From NCBI GenBank assembly GCA_947179155.2, contig OX359278.1:23980744-24044743 (forward strand): a stretch of 64,000 bases of DNA, read 5' to 3'. A program made the position numbers and the translations under genes. Shown here piece by piece: positions 49,601-62,138 of the stretch; position 1 is the stretch's first letter; every line of letters starts with the position of its first letter. The stretch comes from Hedera helix. Taxonomy: Eukaryota; Streptophyta; Magnoliopsida; Apiales; Araliaceae. The notes beneath the pieces were generated by a model. It ran no database searches and had not been told where the DNA came from. It saw only the letters and a program-made list of their open reading frames with translations.

Positions 49601-51897
49601 GATGCGAGAGTGATAGGATTGGTTCTTTTGAAACTAACCGATGTATAACGAAGTAATATGACTTTTAATCACCTATTTGTTTGCAAATTTAGAGGAAATA
49701 ACGAAACGAATAGCGAGTTTCCTCAAATGAAGACTTGTGTGCGTTGTACGCATTGTTCTCAATGCGAGAGTGATAGGATTGGTCCTTTTGAGGCTAACCG
49801 ATGTATAACGAAGTAATATGACTCTTAATCACCTATTTGTTTGCAAATTTTGAGAAAAGAACGAAACGAATAGCGAGTTTCCTCAAATGAAGACTTGTGT
49901 GCGTTGTACGCATTGTTCTCGATGCGAGAGTGATAGGATTGGTTCTTTTGAGACTAACCGATGTATAACGAAGTAATATGACTCTTAATCACCTATTTGT
50001 TTTCAAATTTCGAGGAAAGAACGAAACGAATAGCGAGTTTGCTCAAATGAAGACTTGTGTGCGTTGTACGCATTGTTCTCGATGCGAGAGTGATAGGATT
50101 GGTTCTTTTGAAACTAACCGATGTATAACGAAGTAATATGACTCTTAATCACCTATTTGTTTTCAAATTTCGAGGAAAGAACGAAACGAATAGCGAGTTT
50201 CCTCAAATGAAGACTTGTGTGCGTTGTACGCATTGTTCTCGATGCGAGAGTGATAGGATTGGTTCTTTTGAAACTAACCGATGTATAACGAAGTAATATG
50301 ACTCTTAATCACCTATTTGTTTGCAAATTTAGAGGAAATAACGAAACGAATAGCGAGTTTCCTCAAATGAAGACTTGTGTGCGTTGTACGCATTGTTCTC
50401 AATGCGAGAGTGATAGGATTGGTCCTTTTGAGGCTAACCGATGTATAACGAAGTAATATGACTCTTAATCACCTATTTGTTTGCAAATTTTGAGGAAAGA
50501 ACGAAACGAATAGCGAGTTTCCTCAAATAAAGACTTGTGTGCGTTGTACGCATTGTTCTCGATGCGAGAGTGATAGGATTGGTTCTTTTGAGACTAACCG
50601 ATGTATAACGAAGTAATATGACTCTTAATCACCTATTTGTTTTCAAATATAGAGGAAATAACGAAACGAATAGCGAGTTTCCTCAAATGAAGACTTGTGT
50701 GCGTTGTACGCATTGTTCTCGATGCGAGAGTGATAGGATTGGTTCTTTTGAGACTAACCGATGTATAAAGAAGTAATATGACTCTTAATCACCTATTTGT
50801 TTTCAAATTTCGAGGAAAGAACGAAACGAATAGCGAGTTTCCTCAAATGAAGACTTGTGTGCGTTGTACGCATTGTTCTCAATGCGAGAGTGAGAGGATT
50901 AGTTCTTTTGAGACTAACCGATGTATAACGAAGTAATATAACTCTTAATCACCTATTTGTTTTCAAATTTAGAGGAAATAACGAAACGAATAGCGAGTTT
51001 CCTCAAATGAAGACTTGTGTGCGTTGTACGCATTGGTTTCAATGAGAGAGTGATAGGGTTGCTCCTTTTGAGGCTAACCGATGTATAACGAAGTAATATG
51101 ACTCTTAATCACCTATTTGATAGCAAAATTTGAGGAAAGAACGAAACGAATAGCGAGTTTCCTCAAATGAAGACTTGTGTGCGTTGTACGCATTGTTCTC
51201 GATGCGAGAGTGATAGAATTGGTTCTTTTGAAACTAACCGATGTATAACGAAGTAATATGACTCTTAATCACCTATTTGTTTGCAAATTTAGAGGAAATA
51301 ACGAAACGAATAGCGAGTTCCCTCAAATGAAGACTTGTGTGCGTTGTACGCATTGTTCTCAATGCAAGAGTGAGAGGATTGGTTCTTTTGAGACTAACCG
51401 ATGTATAACGAAGTAATATGACTCTTAATCACCTATTTGTTTTCAAATTTAGAGGAAAGAACGAAACGAATAGCGAGTTTCCTCAAATGAAGACTTGTGT
51501 GCGTTGTACGCATTGTTCTCAATGCGAGAGTGAGAGGATTAGTTCTTTTGAGACGAACCGATGTATAACGAAGTAATATGACTCTTAATCACCTATTTGA
51601 TAGCAAAATTTGAGGAAAGAACGAAACGAATAGCGAGTTTCCACAAATGAAGACTTGTGTGCGTTGTACGCATTGTTCTCGATGTGAGAGTGATAGGATT
51701 GGTTCTTTTGAGGCTAACCGATGTATACCGAAGTAATATGACTCTTAATCACCTATTTGTTTGCAAATTTTGAGAAAAGAACGAAACGAATAGCGAGTTT
51801 CCTCAAATGAAGACTTGTGTGCGTTGTACGCATTGTTCTCGATGCGAGAGTGATAGGATTGGTTCTTTTGAGACTAACCGATGTATAACGAAGTAAT
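46618..51897. repeat. 33-monomer long-range duplication, copy 1
   Basis: This segment matches 56378-61658. The offset is 9760 bp up to the 1-bp insertion near 58074 and 9761 bp after it. It comprises the 11-monomer core (46618-48377) and 22 further monomers (48378-51897). Distinctive shared marks are ATATAACTC (50936/60697), GAGACGAACCG (51550/61311), the 4-mer duplication (49338/59099) and TTCCACAAATG (51639/61400). The core half also belongs to the 32-mer series, so this block joins two HOR histories. Confidence 0.88.
49338..50617. repeat. 4-mer tandem duplication, first occurrence
   Basis: Two 640-bp units (49338-49977, 49978-50617) each hold GCTCAAATG-GAAAC, CCTCAAATG-GAAAC, CTCAATG-GGTCC and a GTTTGCAAATTTTGAG monomer. 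The second unit's last monomer carries CCTCAAATAAAG. The first unit has the private ATGACTTTTAATC at 49658. Confidence 0.82.
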
Positions 51898-52697
51898 ATG
51901 ACTCTTAATCACCTATTTGTTTTCAAATTTTGAGGAAAGAACGAAACGAATAGCGAGTTTCCTCAAATAAAGACTTGTGTGCGTTGTACGCATTGTTCTC
52001 GATGCGAGAGTGATAGGATTGGTTCTTTTGAGACTAACCGATGTATAACGAAGTAATATGACTCTTAATCACCTATTTGTTTTCAAATTTCGAGGAAAGA
52101 ACGAAACGAATAGCGAGTTTCCTCAAATGAAGACTTGTGTGCGTTGTATGCATTGGTTTCAATGAGAGAGTGATAGGGTTGCTCCTTTTGAGGCTAACCG
52201 ATGTATAACGAAGTAATATGACTCTTAATCACCTATTTGATAGCAAAATTTGAGGAAAGAACGAAACGAATAGCGAGTTTCCTCAAATGAAGACTTGTGT
52301 GCGTTGTACGCATTGTTCTCGATGCGAGAGTGATAGAATTGGTTCTTTTGAAACTAACCGATGTATAACGAAGTAATATGACTCTTAATCACCTATTTGT
52401 TTGCAAATTTAGAGGAAATAACGAAACGAATAGCGAGTTTCTTCAAATGAAGACTTGTGTGCGTTGTACGCATTGTTCTCAATGCAAGAGTGAGAGGATT
52501 GGTTCTTTTGAGACTAACCGATGTATAACGAAGTAATATGACTCTTAATCACCTATTTGTTTTCAAATTTAGAGGAAATAACGAAACGAATAGCGAGTTT
52601 CCTCAAATGAAGACTTGTGTGCGTTGTACGCATTGGTTTCAATGAGAGAGTGATAGGATTGCTCCTTTTGAGGCTAACCGATGTATAACGAAGTAAT

Positions 52698-55600
52698 ATG
52701 ACTCTTAATCACCTATTTGATAGCAAAATTTGAGGAAAGAACGAAACGAATAGCGAGTTTCCACAAATGAAGACTTGTGTGCGTTGTACGCATTGTTCTC
52801 GATGTGAGAGTGATAGGATTGGTTCTTTTGAGGCTAACCGATGTATACCGAAGTAATATGACTCTTAATCACCTATTTGTTTGTAAATTTTGAGAAAAGA
52901 ACGAAACGAATAGCGAGTTTCCTCAAATGAAGACTTGTGTGCGTTGTACGCATTGTTCTCGATGCGAGAGTGATAGGATTGGTTCTTTTGAGACTAACCG
53001 ATGTATAACGAAGTAATATGACTCTTAATCACCTATTTGTTTTCAAATTTTGAGGAAAGAACGAAACGAATAGCGAGTTTCCTCAAATGAAGACTTGTGT
53101 GCGTTGTACGCATTGTTCTCGATGCGAGAGTGATAGGATTGGTTCTTTTGAGACTAACCTATGTATAACGAAGTAATATGACTCTTAATCACCTATTTGT
53201 TTTCAAATTTCGAGGAAAGAACGAAACGAATAGCGAGTTTGCTCAAATGAAGACTTGTGTGCGTTGTACGCATTGTTCTCGATGCGAGAGGGAGAGGATT
53301 GGTTCTTTTGAAACTAACTGATGTATAACGAAGTAATATGACTCTTAATCACCTATTTGTTTTCAAATTTCGAGGAAAGAACGAAACGAATAGCGAGTTT
53401 CCTCAAATGAAGACTTGTGTGCGTTGTACGCATTGGTTTCAATGAGAGAGTGATAGGATTGCTCCTTTTGAGGCTAACCGATGTATAACGAAGTAATATG
53501 ACTCTTAATCACCTATTTGATAGCAAAATTTGAGGAAAGAACGAAACGAATAGCGAGTTTCCTCAAATGAAGACTTGTGTGCGTTGTACGCATTGTTCTC
53601 GATGCGAGAGTGATAGGATTGGTTCTTTTGAAACTAACCGATGTATAACGAAGTAATATGACTCTTAATCACCTATTTGTTTGCAAATTTAGAGGAAATA
53701 ACGAAACGAATAGCGAGTTTCCTCAAATGAAGACTTGTGTGCGTTGTACGCATTGTTCTCAATGCAAGAGTGAGAGGATTGGTTCTTTTGAGACTAACCG
53801 ATGTATAACGAAGTAATATGACTCTTAATCACCTATTTGTTTTCAAATTTAGAGGAAAGAACGAAACGAATAGCGAGTTTCCTCAAATGAAGACTTGTGT
53901 GCGTTGTACGCATTGTTCTCAATGCGAGAGTGAGAGGATTAGTTCTTTTGAGACTAACCGATGTATAACGAAGTAATATTACTCTTAATCACCTATTTGT
54001 TTGCAAATTCAGAGGAAATAACGAAACGAATAGCGAGTTTCCTCAAATGAAGACTTGTGTGCGTTGTACGCATTGTTCTCGATGCGAGAGTGATAGGATT
54101 GGTCCTTTTGAGGCTAACCGATGTATACCGAAGTAATATGACTCTTAATAACCTATTTGTTTGCAAATTTTGAGAAAAGAACGAAACGAATAGCGAGTTT
54201 CCTCAAATGAAGACTTGTGTGCGTTGTACGCATTGTTCTCGATGCGAGAGTGATAGGATTGGTTCTTTTGAGACTAACCGATGTATAACGAAGTAATATG
54301 ACTCTTAATCACCTATTTGTTTTCAAATTTCGAGGAAAGAACGAAACGAATAGCGACTTTCCTCAAATGAAGACTTGTGTGCGTTGTACGCATTGTTCTC
54401 GATGCGAGAGTGATAGGATCGGTTCTTTTGAGACTAACCGATGTATAACGAAGTAATATGACTCTTAATCATATATTTGTTTTCAAATTTCGAGGAAAGA
54501 ACGAAACGAATAGCGAGTTTCCTCAAATGAAGACTTGTGTGCGTTGTACGCATTGGTTTCAATGAGAGAGTGATAGGATTGGTCCTTTTGAGGCTAACCG
54601 ATGTATAACGCAGTAATATGACTCTTAATCACCTATTTGTTTGCAAATTTTGAGGAAAGAACGAAACGAATAGCGAGTTTCCTCAAATGAAGACTTGTGT
54701 GCGTTGTACGCATTGTTCTCGATGCGAGAGTGATAGAATTGGTTCTTTTGAGACTAACCAATGTATAACGAAGTAATATGACTCTTAATCACCTATATGT
54801 TTTCAAATTTCGAGGAAAGAACGAAACGAATAGCGAGTTTCCTCAAATGAAGACTTGTGTGCGTTGTACGCATTGGTTTCAATGAGAGAGTGATAGGATT
54901 GGTCCTTTTGAGGCTAACCGATGTATAACGAAGTAATATGACTCTTAACCACCTATTTTTTTGCAAATTTTGAGGAAATAACGAAACGAATAGCGAGTTT
55001 CCTCAAATGAAGACTTGTGTGCGTTGTACGCATTGTTCTCGATGCGAGAGTGATAGGATTGGTTCTTTTGAGACTAACCGATGTATAACGAAGTAATATG
55101 ACTCTTAATCACCTATTTGTTTTCAAATTTCGAGGAAAGAACGAAACGAATAGCGAGTTTCCTCAAATGAAGACTTGTGTGCGTTGTACGCATTGGTTTC
55201 AATGAGAGAGTGATAGGATTGCTCCTTTTGAGGCTAACCGATGTATAACGAAGTAATATGACTCTTAATCACCTATTTGATAGCAAAATTTGAGGAAAGA
55301 ACGAAACGAATAGCGAGTTTCCTCAAATGAAGACTTGTGTGCGTTGTACGCATTGTTCTCGATGCGAGAGTGATAGGATTGGTTCTTTTGAAACTAACCG
55401 ATGTATAACGAAGTAATATGACTCTTAATCACCTATTTGTTTGCAAATTTAGAGGAAATAACGAAACGAATAGCGAGTTTCCTCAAATGAAGACTTGTGT
55501 GCGTTGTACGCATTGTTCTCAATGCAAGAGTGAGAGGATTGGTTCTTTTGAGACTAACCGATGTATAACGAAGTAATATGACTCTTAATCACCTATTTGA

Positions 55601-58458
55601 TAGCAAAATTTGAGGAAAGAACGAAACGAATAGCGAGTTTCCACAAATGAAGACTTGTGTGCGTTGTACGCATTGTTCTCGATGTGAGAGTGATAGGATT
55701 GGTTCTTTTGAGGCTAACCGATGTATACCGAAGTAATATGACTCTTAATCACCTATTTGTTTGCAAATTTTGAGAAAAGAACGAAACGAATAGCGAGTTT
55801 CCTCAAATGAAGACTTGTGTGCGTTGTACGCATTGTTCTCGATGCGAGAGTGATAGGATTGGTTCTTTTGAGACTAACCGATGTATAACGAAGTAATATG
55901 ACTCTTAATCACCTATTTGTTTTCAAATTTTGAGGAAAGAACGAAACGAATAGCGAGTTTCCTCAAATGAAGACTTGTGTGCGTTGTACGCATTGTTCTC
56001 GATGCGAGAGTGATAGGATTGGTTCTTTTGAGACTAACCTATGTATAACGAAGTAATATGACTCTTAATCACCTATTTGTTTTCAAATTTCGAGGAAAGA
56101 ACGAAACGAATAGCGAGTTTGCTCAAATGAAGACTTGTGTGCGTTGTACGCATTGTTCTCGATGCGAGAGGGAGAGGATTGGTTCTTTTGAAACTAACTG
56201 ATGTATAACGAAGTAATATGACTCTTAATCACCTATTTGTTTTCAAATTTCGAGGAAAGAACGAAACGAATAGCGAGTTTCCTCAAATGAAGACTTGTGT
56301 GCGTTGTACGCATTGGTTTCAATGAGAGAGTGATAGGATTGCTCCTTTTGAGGCTAACCGATGTATAACGAAGTAATATGACTCTTAATCACCTATTTGA
56401 TAGCAAAATTTGAGGAAAGAACGAAACGAATAGCGAGTTTCCTCAAATGAAGACTTGTGTGCGTTGTACGCATTGTTCTCGATGCGAGAGTGATAGGATT
56501 GGTTCTTTTGAAACTAACCGATGTATAACGAAGTAATATGACTCTTAATCACCTATTTGTTTCCAAATTTAGAGGAAATAACGAAACGAATAGCGAGTTT
56601 CCTCAAATGAAGACTTGTGTGCGTTGTACGCATTGTTCTCAATGCAAGAGTGAGAGGATTGGTTCTTTTGAGACTAACCGATGTATAACGAAGTAATATG
56701 ACTCTTAATCACCTATTTGTTTTCAAATTTAGAGGAAAGAACGAAACGAATAGCGAGTTTCCTCAAATGAAGACTTGTGTGCGTTGTACGCATTGTTCTC
56801 AATGCGAGAGTGAGAGGATTAGTTCTTTTGAGACTAACCGATGTATAACGAAGTAATATTACTCTTAATCACCTATTTGTTTGCAAATTCAGAGGAAATA
56901 ACGAAACGAATAGCGAGTTTCCTCAAATGAAGACTTGTGTGCGTTGTACGCATTGTTCTCGATGCGAGAGTGATAGGATTGGTCCTTTTGAGGCTAACCG
57001 ATGTATACCGAAGTAATATGACTCTTAATAACCTATTTGTTTGCAAATTTTGAGAAAAGAACGAAACGAATAGCGAGTTTCCTCAAATGAAGACTTGTGT
57101 GCGTTGTACGCATTGTTCTCGATGCGAGAGTGATAGGATTGGTTCTTTTGAGACTAACCGATGTATAACGAAGTAATATGACTCTTAATCACCTATTTGT
57201 TTTCAAATTTCGAGGAAAGAACGAAACGAATAGCGACTTTCCTCAAATGAAGACTTGTGTGCGTTGTACGCATTGTTCTCGATGCGAGAGTGATAGGATC
57301 GGTTCTTTTGAGACTAACCGATGTATAACGAAGTAATATGACTCTTAATCATATATTTGTTTTCAAATTTCGAGGAAAGAACGAAACGAATAGCGAGTTT
57401 CCTCAAATGAAGACTTGTGTGCGTTGTACGCATTGGTTTCAATGAGAGAGTGATAGGATTGGTCCTTTTGAGGCTAACCGATGTATAACGCAGTAATATG
57501 ACTCTTAATCACCTATTTGTTTGCAAATTTTGAGAAAAGAACGAAACGAATAGCGAGTTTCCTCAAATGAAGACTTGTGTGCGTTGTACGCATTGTTCTC
57601 GATGCGAGAGTGATAGAATTGGTTCTTTTGAGACTAACCAATGTATAACGAAGTAATATGACTCTTAATCACCTATATGTTTTCAAATTTCGAGGAAAGA
57701 ACGAAACGAATAGCGAGTTTCCTCAAATGAAGACTTGTGTGCGTTGTACGCATTGGTTTCAATGAGAGAGTGATAGGATTGGTCCTTTTGAGGCTAACCG
57801 ATGTATAACGAAGTAATATGACTCTTAATCACCTATTTGTTTGCAAATTTTGAGAAAAGAACGAAACGAATAGCGAGTTTCCTCAAATGAAGACTTGTGT
57901 GCGTTGTACGCATTGTTCTCGATGCGAGAGTGATAGGATTGGTTCTTTTGAGACTAACCGATGTATAACGAAGTAATATGACTCTTAATCACCTATTTGT
58001 TTTCAAATTTCGAGGAAAGAACGAAACGAATAGCGAGTTTCCTCAAATGAAGACTTGTGTGCGTTGTACGCATTTGGTTTCAATGAGAGAGTGATAGGAT
58101 TGCTCCTTTTGAGGCTAACCGATGTATAACGAAGTAATATGACTCTTAATCACCTATTTGATAGCAAAATTTGAGGAAAGAACGAAACGAATAGCGAGTT
58201 TCCTCAAATGAAGACTTGTGTGCGTTGTACGCATTGTTCTCGATGCGAGAGTGATAGGATTGGTTCTTTTGAAACTAACCGATGTATAACGAAGTAATAT
58301 GACTCTTAATCACCTATTTGTTTGCAAATTTAGAGGAAATAACGAAACGAATAGCGAGTTTCCTCAAATGAAGACTTGTGTGCGTTGTACGCATTGTTCT
58401 CAATGCAAGAGTGAGAGGATTGGTTCTTTTGAGACTAACCGATGTATAACGAAGTAAT
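52698..58458. repeat. 18-monomer HOR, two tandem copies of about 2880 bp
   Basis: Copies are 52698-55577 and 55578-58458 (one base longer because of GCATTTGG near 58074). Shared marks at 2880 bp are TTCCACAAATG (52759/55639), GACTAACCTATG (53153/56033), AACTGATG (53317/56197), AAATTCAG (54005/56885), TAATAACC (54147/57027), CATATATTTG, CGCAG and GACTAACCAATG (54753/57633). AACTGATG and TAATAACC are not in the 32-mer copies. The unit is the 11-monomer core plus two bridge and five closing monomers. Confidence 0.92.
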
Positions 58459-61400
58459 ATGACTCTTAATCACCTATTTGTTTTCAAATTTAGAGGAAAT
58501 AACGAAACGAATAGCGAGTTTCCTCAAATGAAGACTTGTGTGCGTTGTACGCATTGGTTTCAATGAGAGAGTGATAGGATTGCTCCTTTTGAGGCTAACC
58601 GATGTATAACGAAGTAATATGACTCTTAATCACCTATTTGATAGCAAAATTTGAGGAAAGAACGAAACGAATAGCGAGTTTCCTCAAATGAAGACTTGTG
58701 TGCGTTGTACGCATTGTTCTCGATGCGAGAGTGATAGGATTGGTTCTTTTGAGGCTAACCGATGTATACCGAAGTAATATGACTCTTAATCACCTATTTG
58801 TTTGCAAATTTTGAGAAAAGAACGAAACGAATAGCGAGTTTCCTCAAATGAAGACTTGTGTGCGTTGTACGCATTGTTCTCGATGCGAGAGTGATAGGAT
58901 TGGTTCTTTTGAGACTAACCGATGTATAACGAAGTAATATGACTCTTAATCACCTATTTGTTTTCAAATTTTGAGGAAAGAACGAAACGAATAGCGAGTT
59001 TCCTCAAATGAAGACTTGTGTGCGTTGTACGCATTGTTCTCGATGCGAGAGTGATAGGATTGGTTCTTTTGAGACTAACCGATTTATAACGAGGTAATAT
59101 GACTCTTAATCACCTATTTGTTTTCAAATTTCGAGGAAAGAACGAAACGAATAGCGAGTTTGCTCAAATGAAGACTTGTGTGCGTTGTACGCATTGTTCT
59201 CGATGCGAGAGTGATAGGATTGGTTCTTTTGAAACTAACCGATGTATAACGAAGTAATATGACTCTTAATCACCTATTTGTTTTCAAATTTCGAGGAAAG
59301 AACGAAACGAATAGCGAGTTTCCTCAAATGAAGACTTGTGTGCGTTGTACGCATTGTTCTCGATGCGAGAGTGATAGGATTGGTTCTTTTGAAACTAACC
59401 GATGTATAACGAAGTAATATGACTCTTAATCACCTATTTGTTTGCAAATTTAGAGGAAATAACGAAACGAATAGCGAGTTTCCTCAAATGAAGACTTGTG
59501 TGCGTTGTACGCATTGTTCTCAATGCGAGAGTGATAGGATTGGTCCTTTTGAGGCTAACCGATGTATAACGAATTAATATGACTCTTAATCACCTATTTG
59601 TTTGCAAATTTTGAGGAAAGAACGAAACGAATAGCGAGTTTCCTCAAATGAAGACTTGTGTGCGTTGTACGCATTGTTCTCGATGCGAGAGTGATAGGAT
59701 TGGTTCTTTTGAGACTAACCGATGTATAACGAAGTAATATGACTCTTAATCACCTATTTGTTTTCAAATTTCGAGGAAAGAACGAAACGAATAGCGAGTT
59801 TGCTCAAATGAAGACTTGTGTGCGTTGTACGCATTGTTCTCGATGCGAGAGTGATAGGATTGGTTCTTTTGAAACTAACCGATGTATAACGAAGTAATAT
59901 GACTCTTAATCACCTATTTGTTTTCAAATTTAGAGGAAAGAACGAAACGAATAGCGAGTTTCCTCAAATGAAGACTTGTGTGCGTTGTACGCATTGTTCT
60001 CGATGCGAGAGTGATAGGATTGGTTCTTTTGAAACTAACCGATGTATAACGAAGTAATATGACTCTTAATCACCTATTTGTTTGCAAATTTAGAGGAAAT
60101 AACGAAACGAATAGCGAGTTTCCTCAAATGAAGACTTGTGTGCGTTGTACGCATTGTTCTCAATGCGAGAGTGATAGGATTGGTCCTTTTGAGGCTAACC
60201 GATGTATAACGAAGTAATATGACTCTTAATCACCTATTTGTTTGCAAATTTTGAGGAAATAACGAAACGAATAGCGAGTTTCCTCAAATAAAGACTTGTG
60301 TGCGTTGTACGCATTGTTCTCGATGCGAGAGTGATAGGATTGGTTCTTTTGAGACTAACCGATGTATAACGAAGTAATATGACTCTTAATCACCTATTTG
60401 TTTTCAAATATAGAGGAAATAACGAAACGAATAGCGAGTTTCCTCAAATGAAGACTTGTGTGCGTTGTACGCATTGTTCTCGATGCGAGAGTGATAGGAT
60501 TGGTTCTTTTGAGACTAACCGATGTATAACGAAGTAATATGACTCTTAATCACCTATTTGTTTTCAAATTTCGAGGAAAGAACGAAACGAATAGCGAGTT
60601 TCCTCAAATGAAGACTTGTGTGCGTTGTACGCATTGTTCTCAATGCGAGAGTGAGAGGATTAGTTCTTTTGAAACTAACCGATGTATAACGAAGTAATAT
60701 AACTCTTAATCACCTATTTGTTTTCAAATTTAGAGGAAATAACGAAACGAATAGCGAGTTTCCTCAAATGAAGACTTGTGTGCGTTGTACGCATTGGTTT
60801 CAATGAGAGAGTGATAGGGTTGCTCCTTTTGAGGCTAACCGATGTATAACGAAGTAATATGACTCTTAATCACCTATTTGATAGCAAAATTTGAGGAAAG
60901 AACGAAACGAATAGCGAGTTTCCTCAAATGAAGACTTGTGTGCGTTGTACGCATTGTTCTCGATGCGAGAGTGATATAATTGGTTCTTTTGAAACTAACC
61001 GATGTATAACGAAGTAATATGACTCTTAATCACCTATTTGTTTGCAAATTTAGAGGAAATAACGAAACGAATAGCGAGTTTCCTCAAATGAAGACTTGTG
61101 TGCGTTGTACGCATTGTTCTCAATGCAAGAGTGAGAGGATTGGTTCTTTTGAGACTAACCGATGTATAACGAAGTAATATGACTCTTAATCACCTATTTG
61201 TTTTCAAATTTAGAGGAAAGAACGAAACGAATAGCGAGTTTCCTCAAATGAAGACTTGTGTGCGTTGTACGCATTGTTCTCAACGCGAGAGTGAGAGGAT
61301 TAGTTCTTTTGAGACGAACCGATGTATAACGAAGTAATATGACTCTTAATCACCTATTTGATAGCAAAATTTGAGGAAAGAACGAAACGAATAGCGAGTT

Positions 61401-61658
61401 TCCACAAATGAAGACTTGTGTGCGTTGTACGCATTGTTCTCGATGTGAGAGTGATAGGATTGGTTCTTTTGAGGCTAACCGATGTATACCGAAGTAATAT
61501 GACTCCTAATCACCTATTTGTTTGCAAATTTTGAGAAAAGAACGAAACGAATAGCGAGTTTCCTCAAATGAAGACTTGTGTGCGTTGTACGCATTGTTCT
61601 CGATGCGAGAGTGATAGGATTGGTTCTTTTGAGACTAACCGATGTATAACGAAGTAAT
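56378..61658. repeat. 33-monomer long-range duplication, copy 2
   Basis: This is the partner of 46618-51897. Its core half carries TAATAACC and GGATTCC-free marks shared with the neighbouring 18-mer copy rather than with 46618, so the core was exchanged or converted after the duplication. Private variants include the GCATTTGG insertion near 58074, GAGGTAATATG (59093), GAATTAATATG (59572), GATATAATT (60973), CTCAACGCGAG (61279) and ATGACTCCTAATC (61499). Confidence 0.85.
59099..60378. repeat. 4-mer tandem duplication, second occurrence
   Basis: Units 59099-59738 and 59739-60378 are the counterpart of 49338-50617 inside the 33-monomer duplication. In the second unit the second monomer (59899) has AAATTTAGAGG where the first has AAATTTCGAGG. 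Confidence 0.82.
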
Positions 61659-62138
61659 ATGACTCTTAATCACCTATTTGTTTTCAAATTTTGAGGAAAG
61701 AACGAAACGAATAGCGAGTTTCCTCAAATGAAGACTTGTGTGCGTTGTACGCATTGTTCTCGATGCGAGAGTGATAGGATTGGTTCTTTTGAGACTAACC
61801 GATGTATAACGAAGTAATATGACTCTTAATCACCTATTTGTTTTCAAATTTCGAGGAAAGAACGAAACGAATAGCGAGTTTGCTCAAATGAAGACTTGTG
61901 TGCGTTGTACGCATTGTTCTCGATGCGAGAGGGAGAGGATTGGTTCTTTTGAAACTAACCGATGTATAACGAAGTAATATGACTCTTAATCACCTATTTG
62001 TTTTCAAATTTCGAGGAAAGAACGAAACGAATAGCGAGTTTCCTCAAATGAAGACTTGTGTGCGTTGTACGCATTGGTTTCAATGAGAGAGTGATAGGAT
62101 TGCTCCTTTTGAGGCTAACCGATGTATAACGAAGTAAT

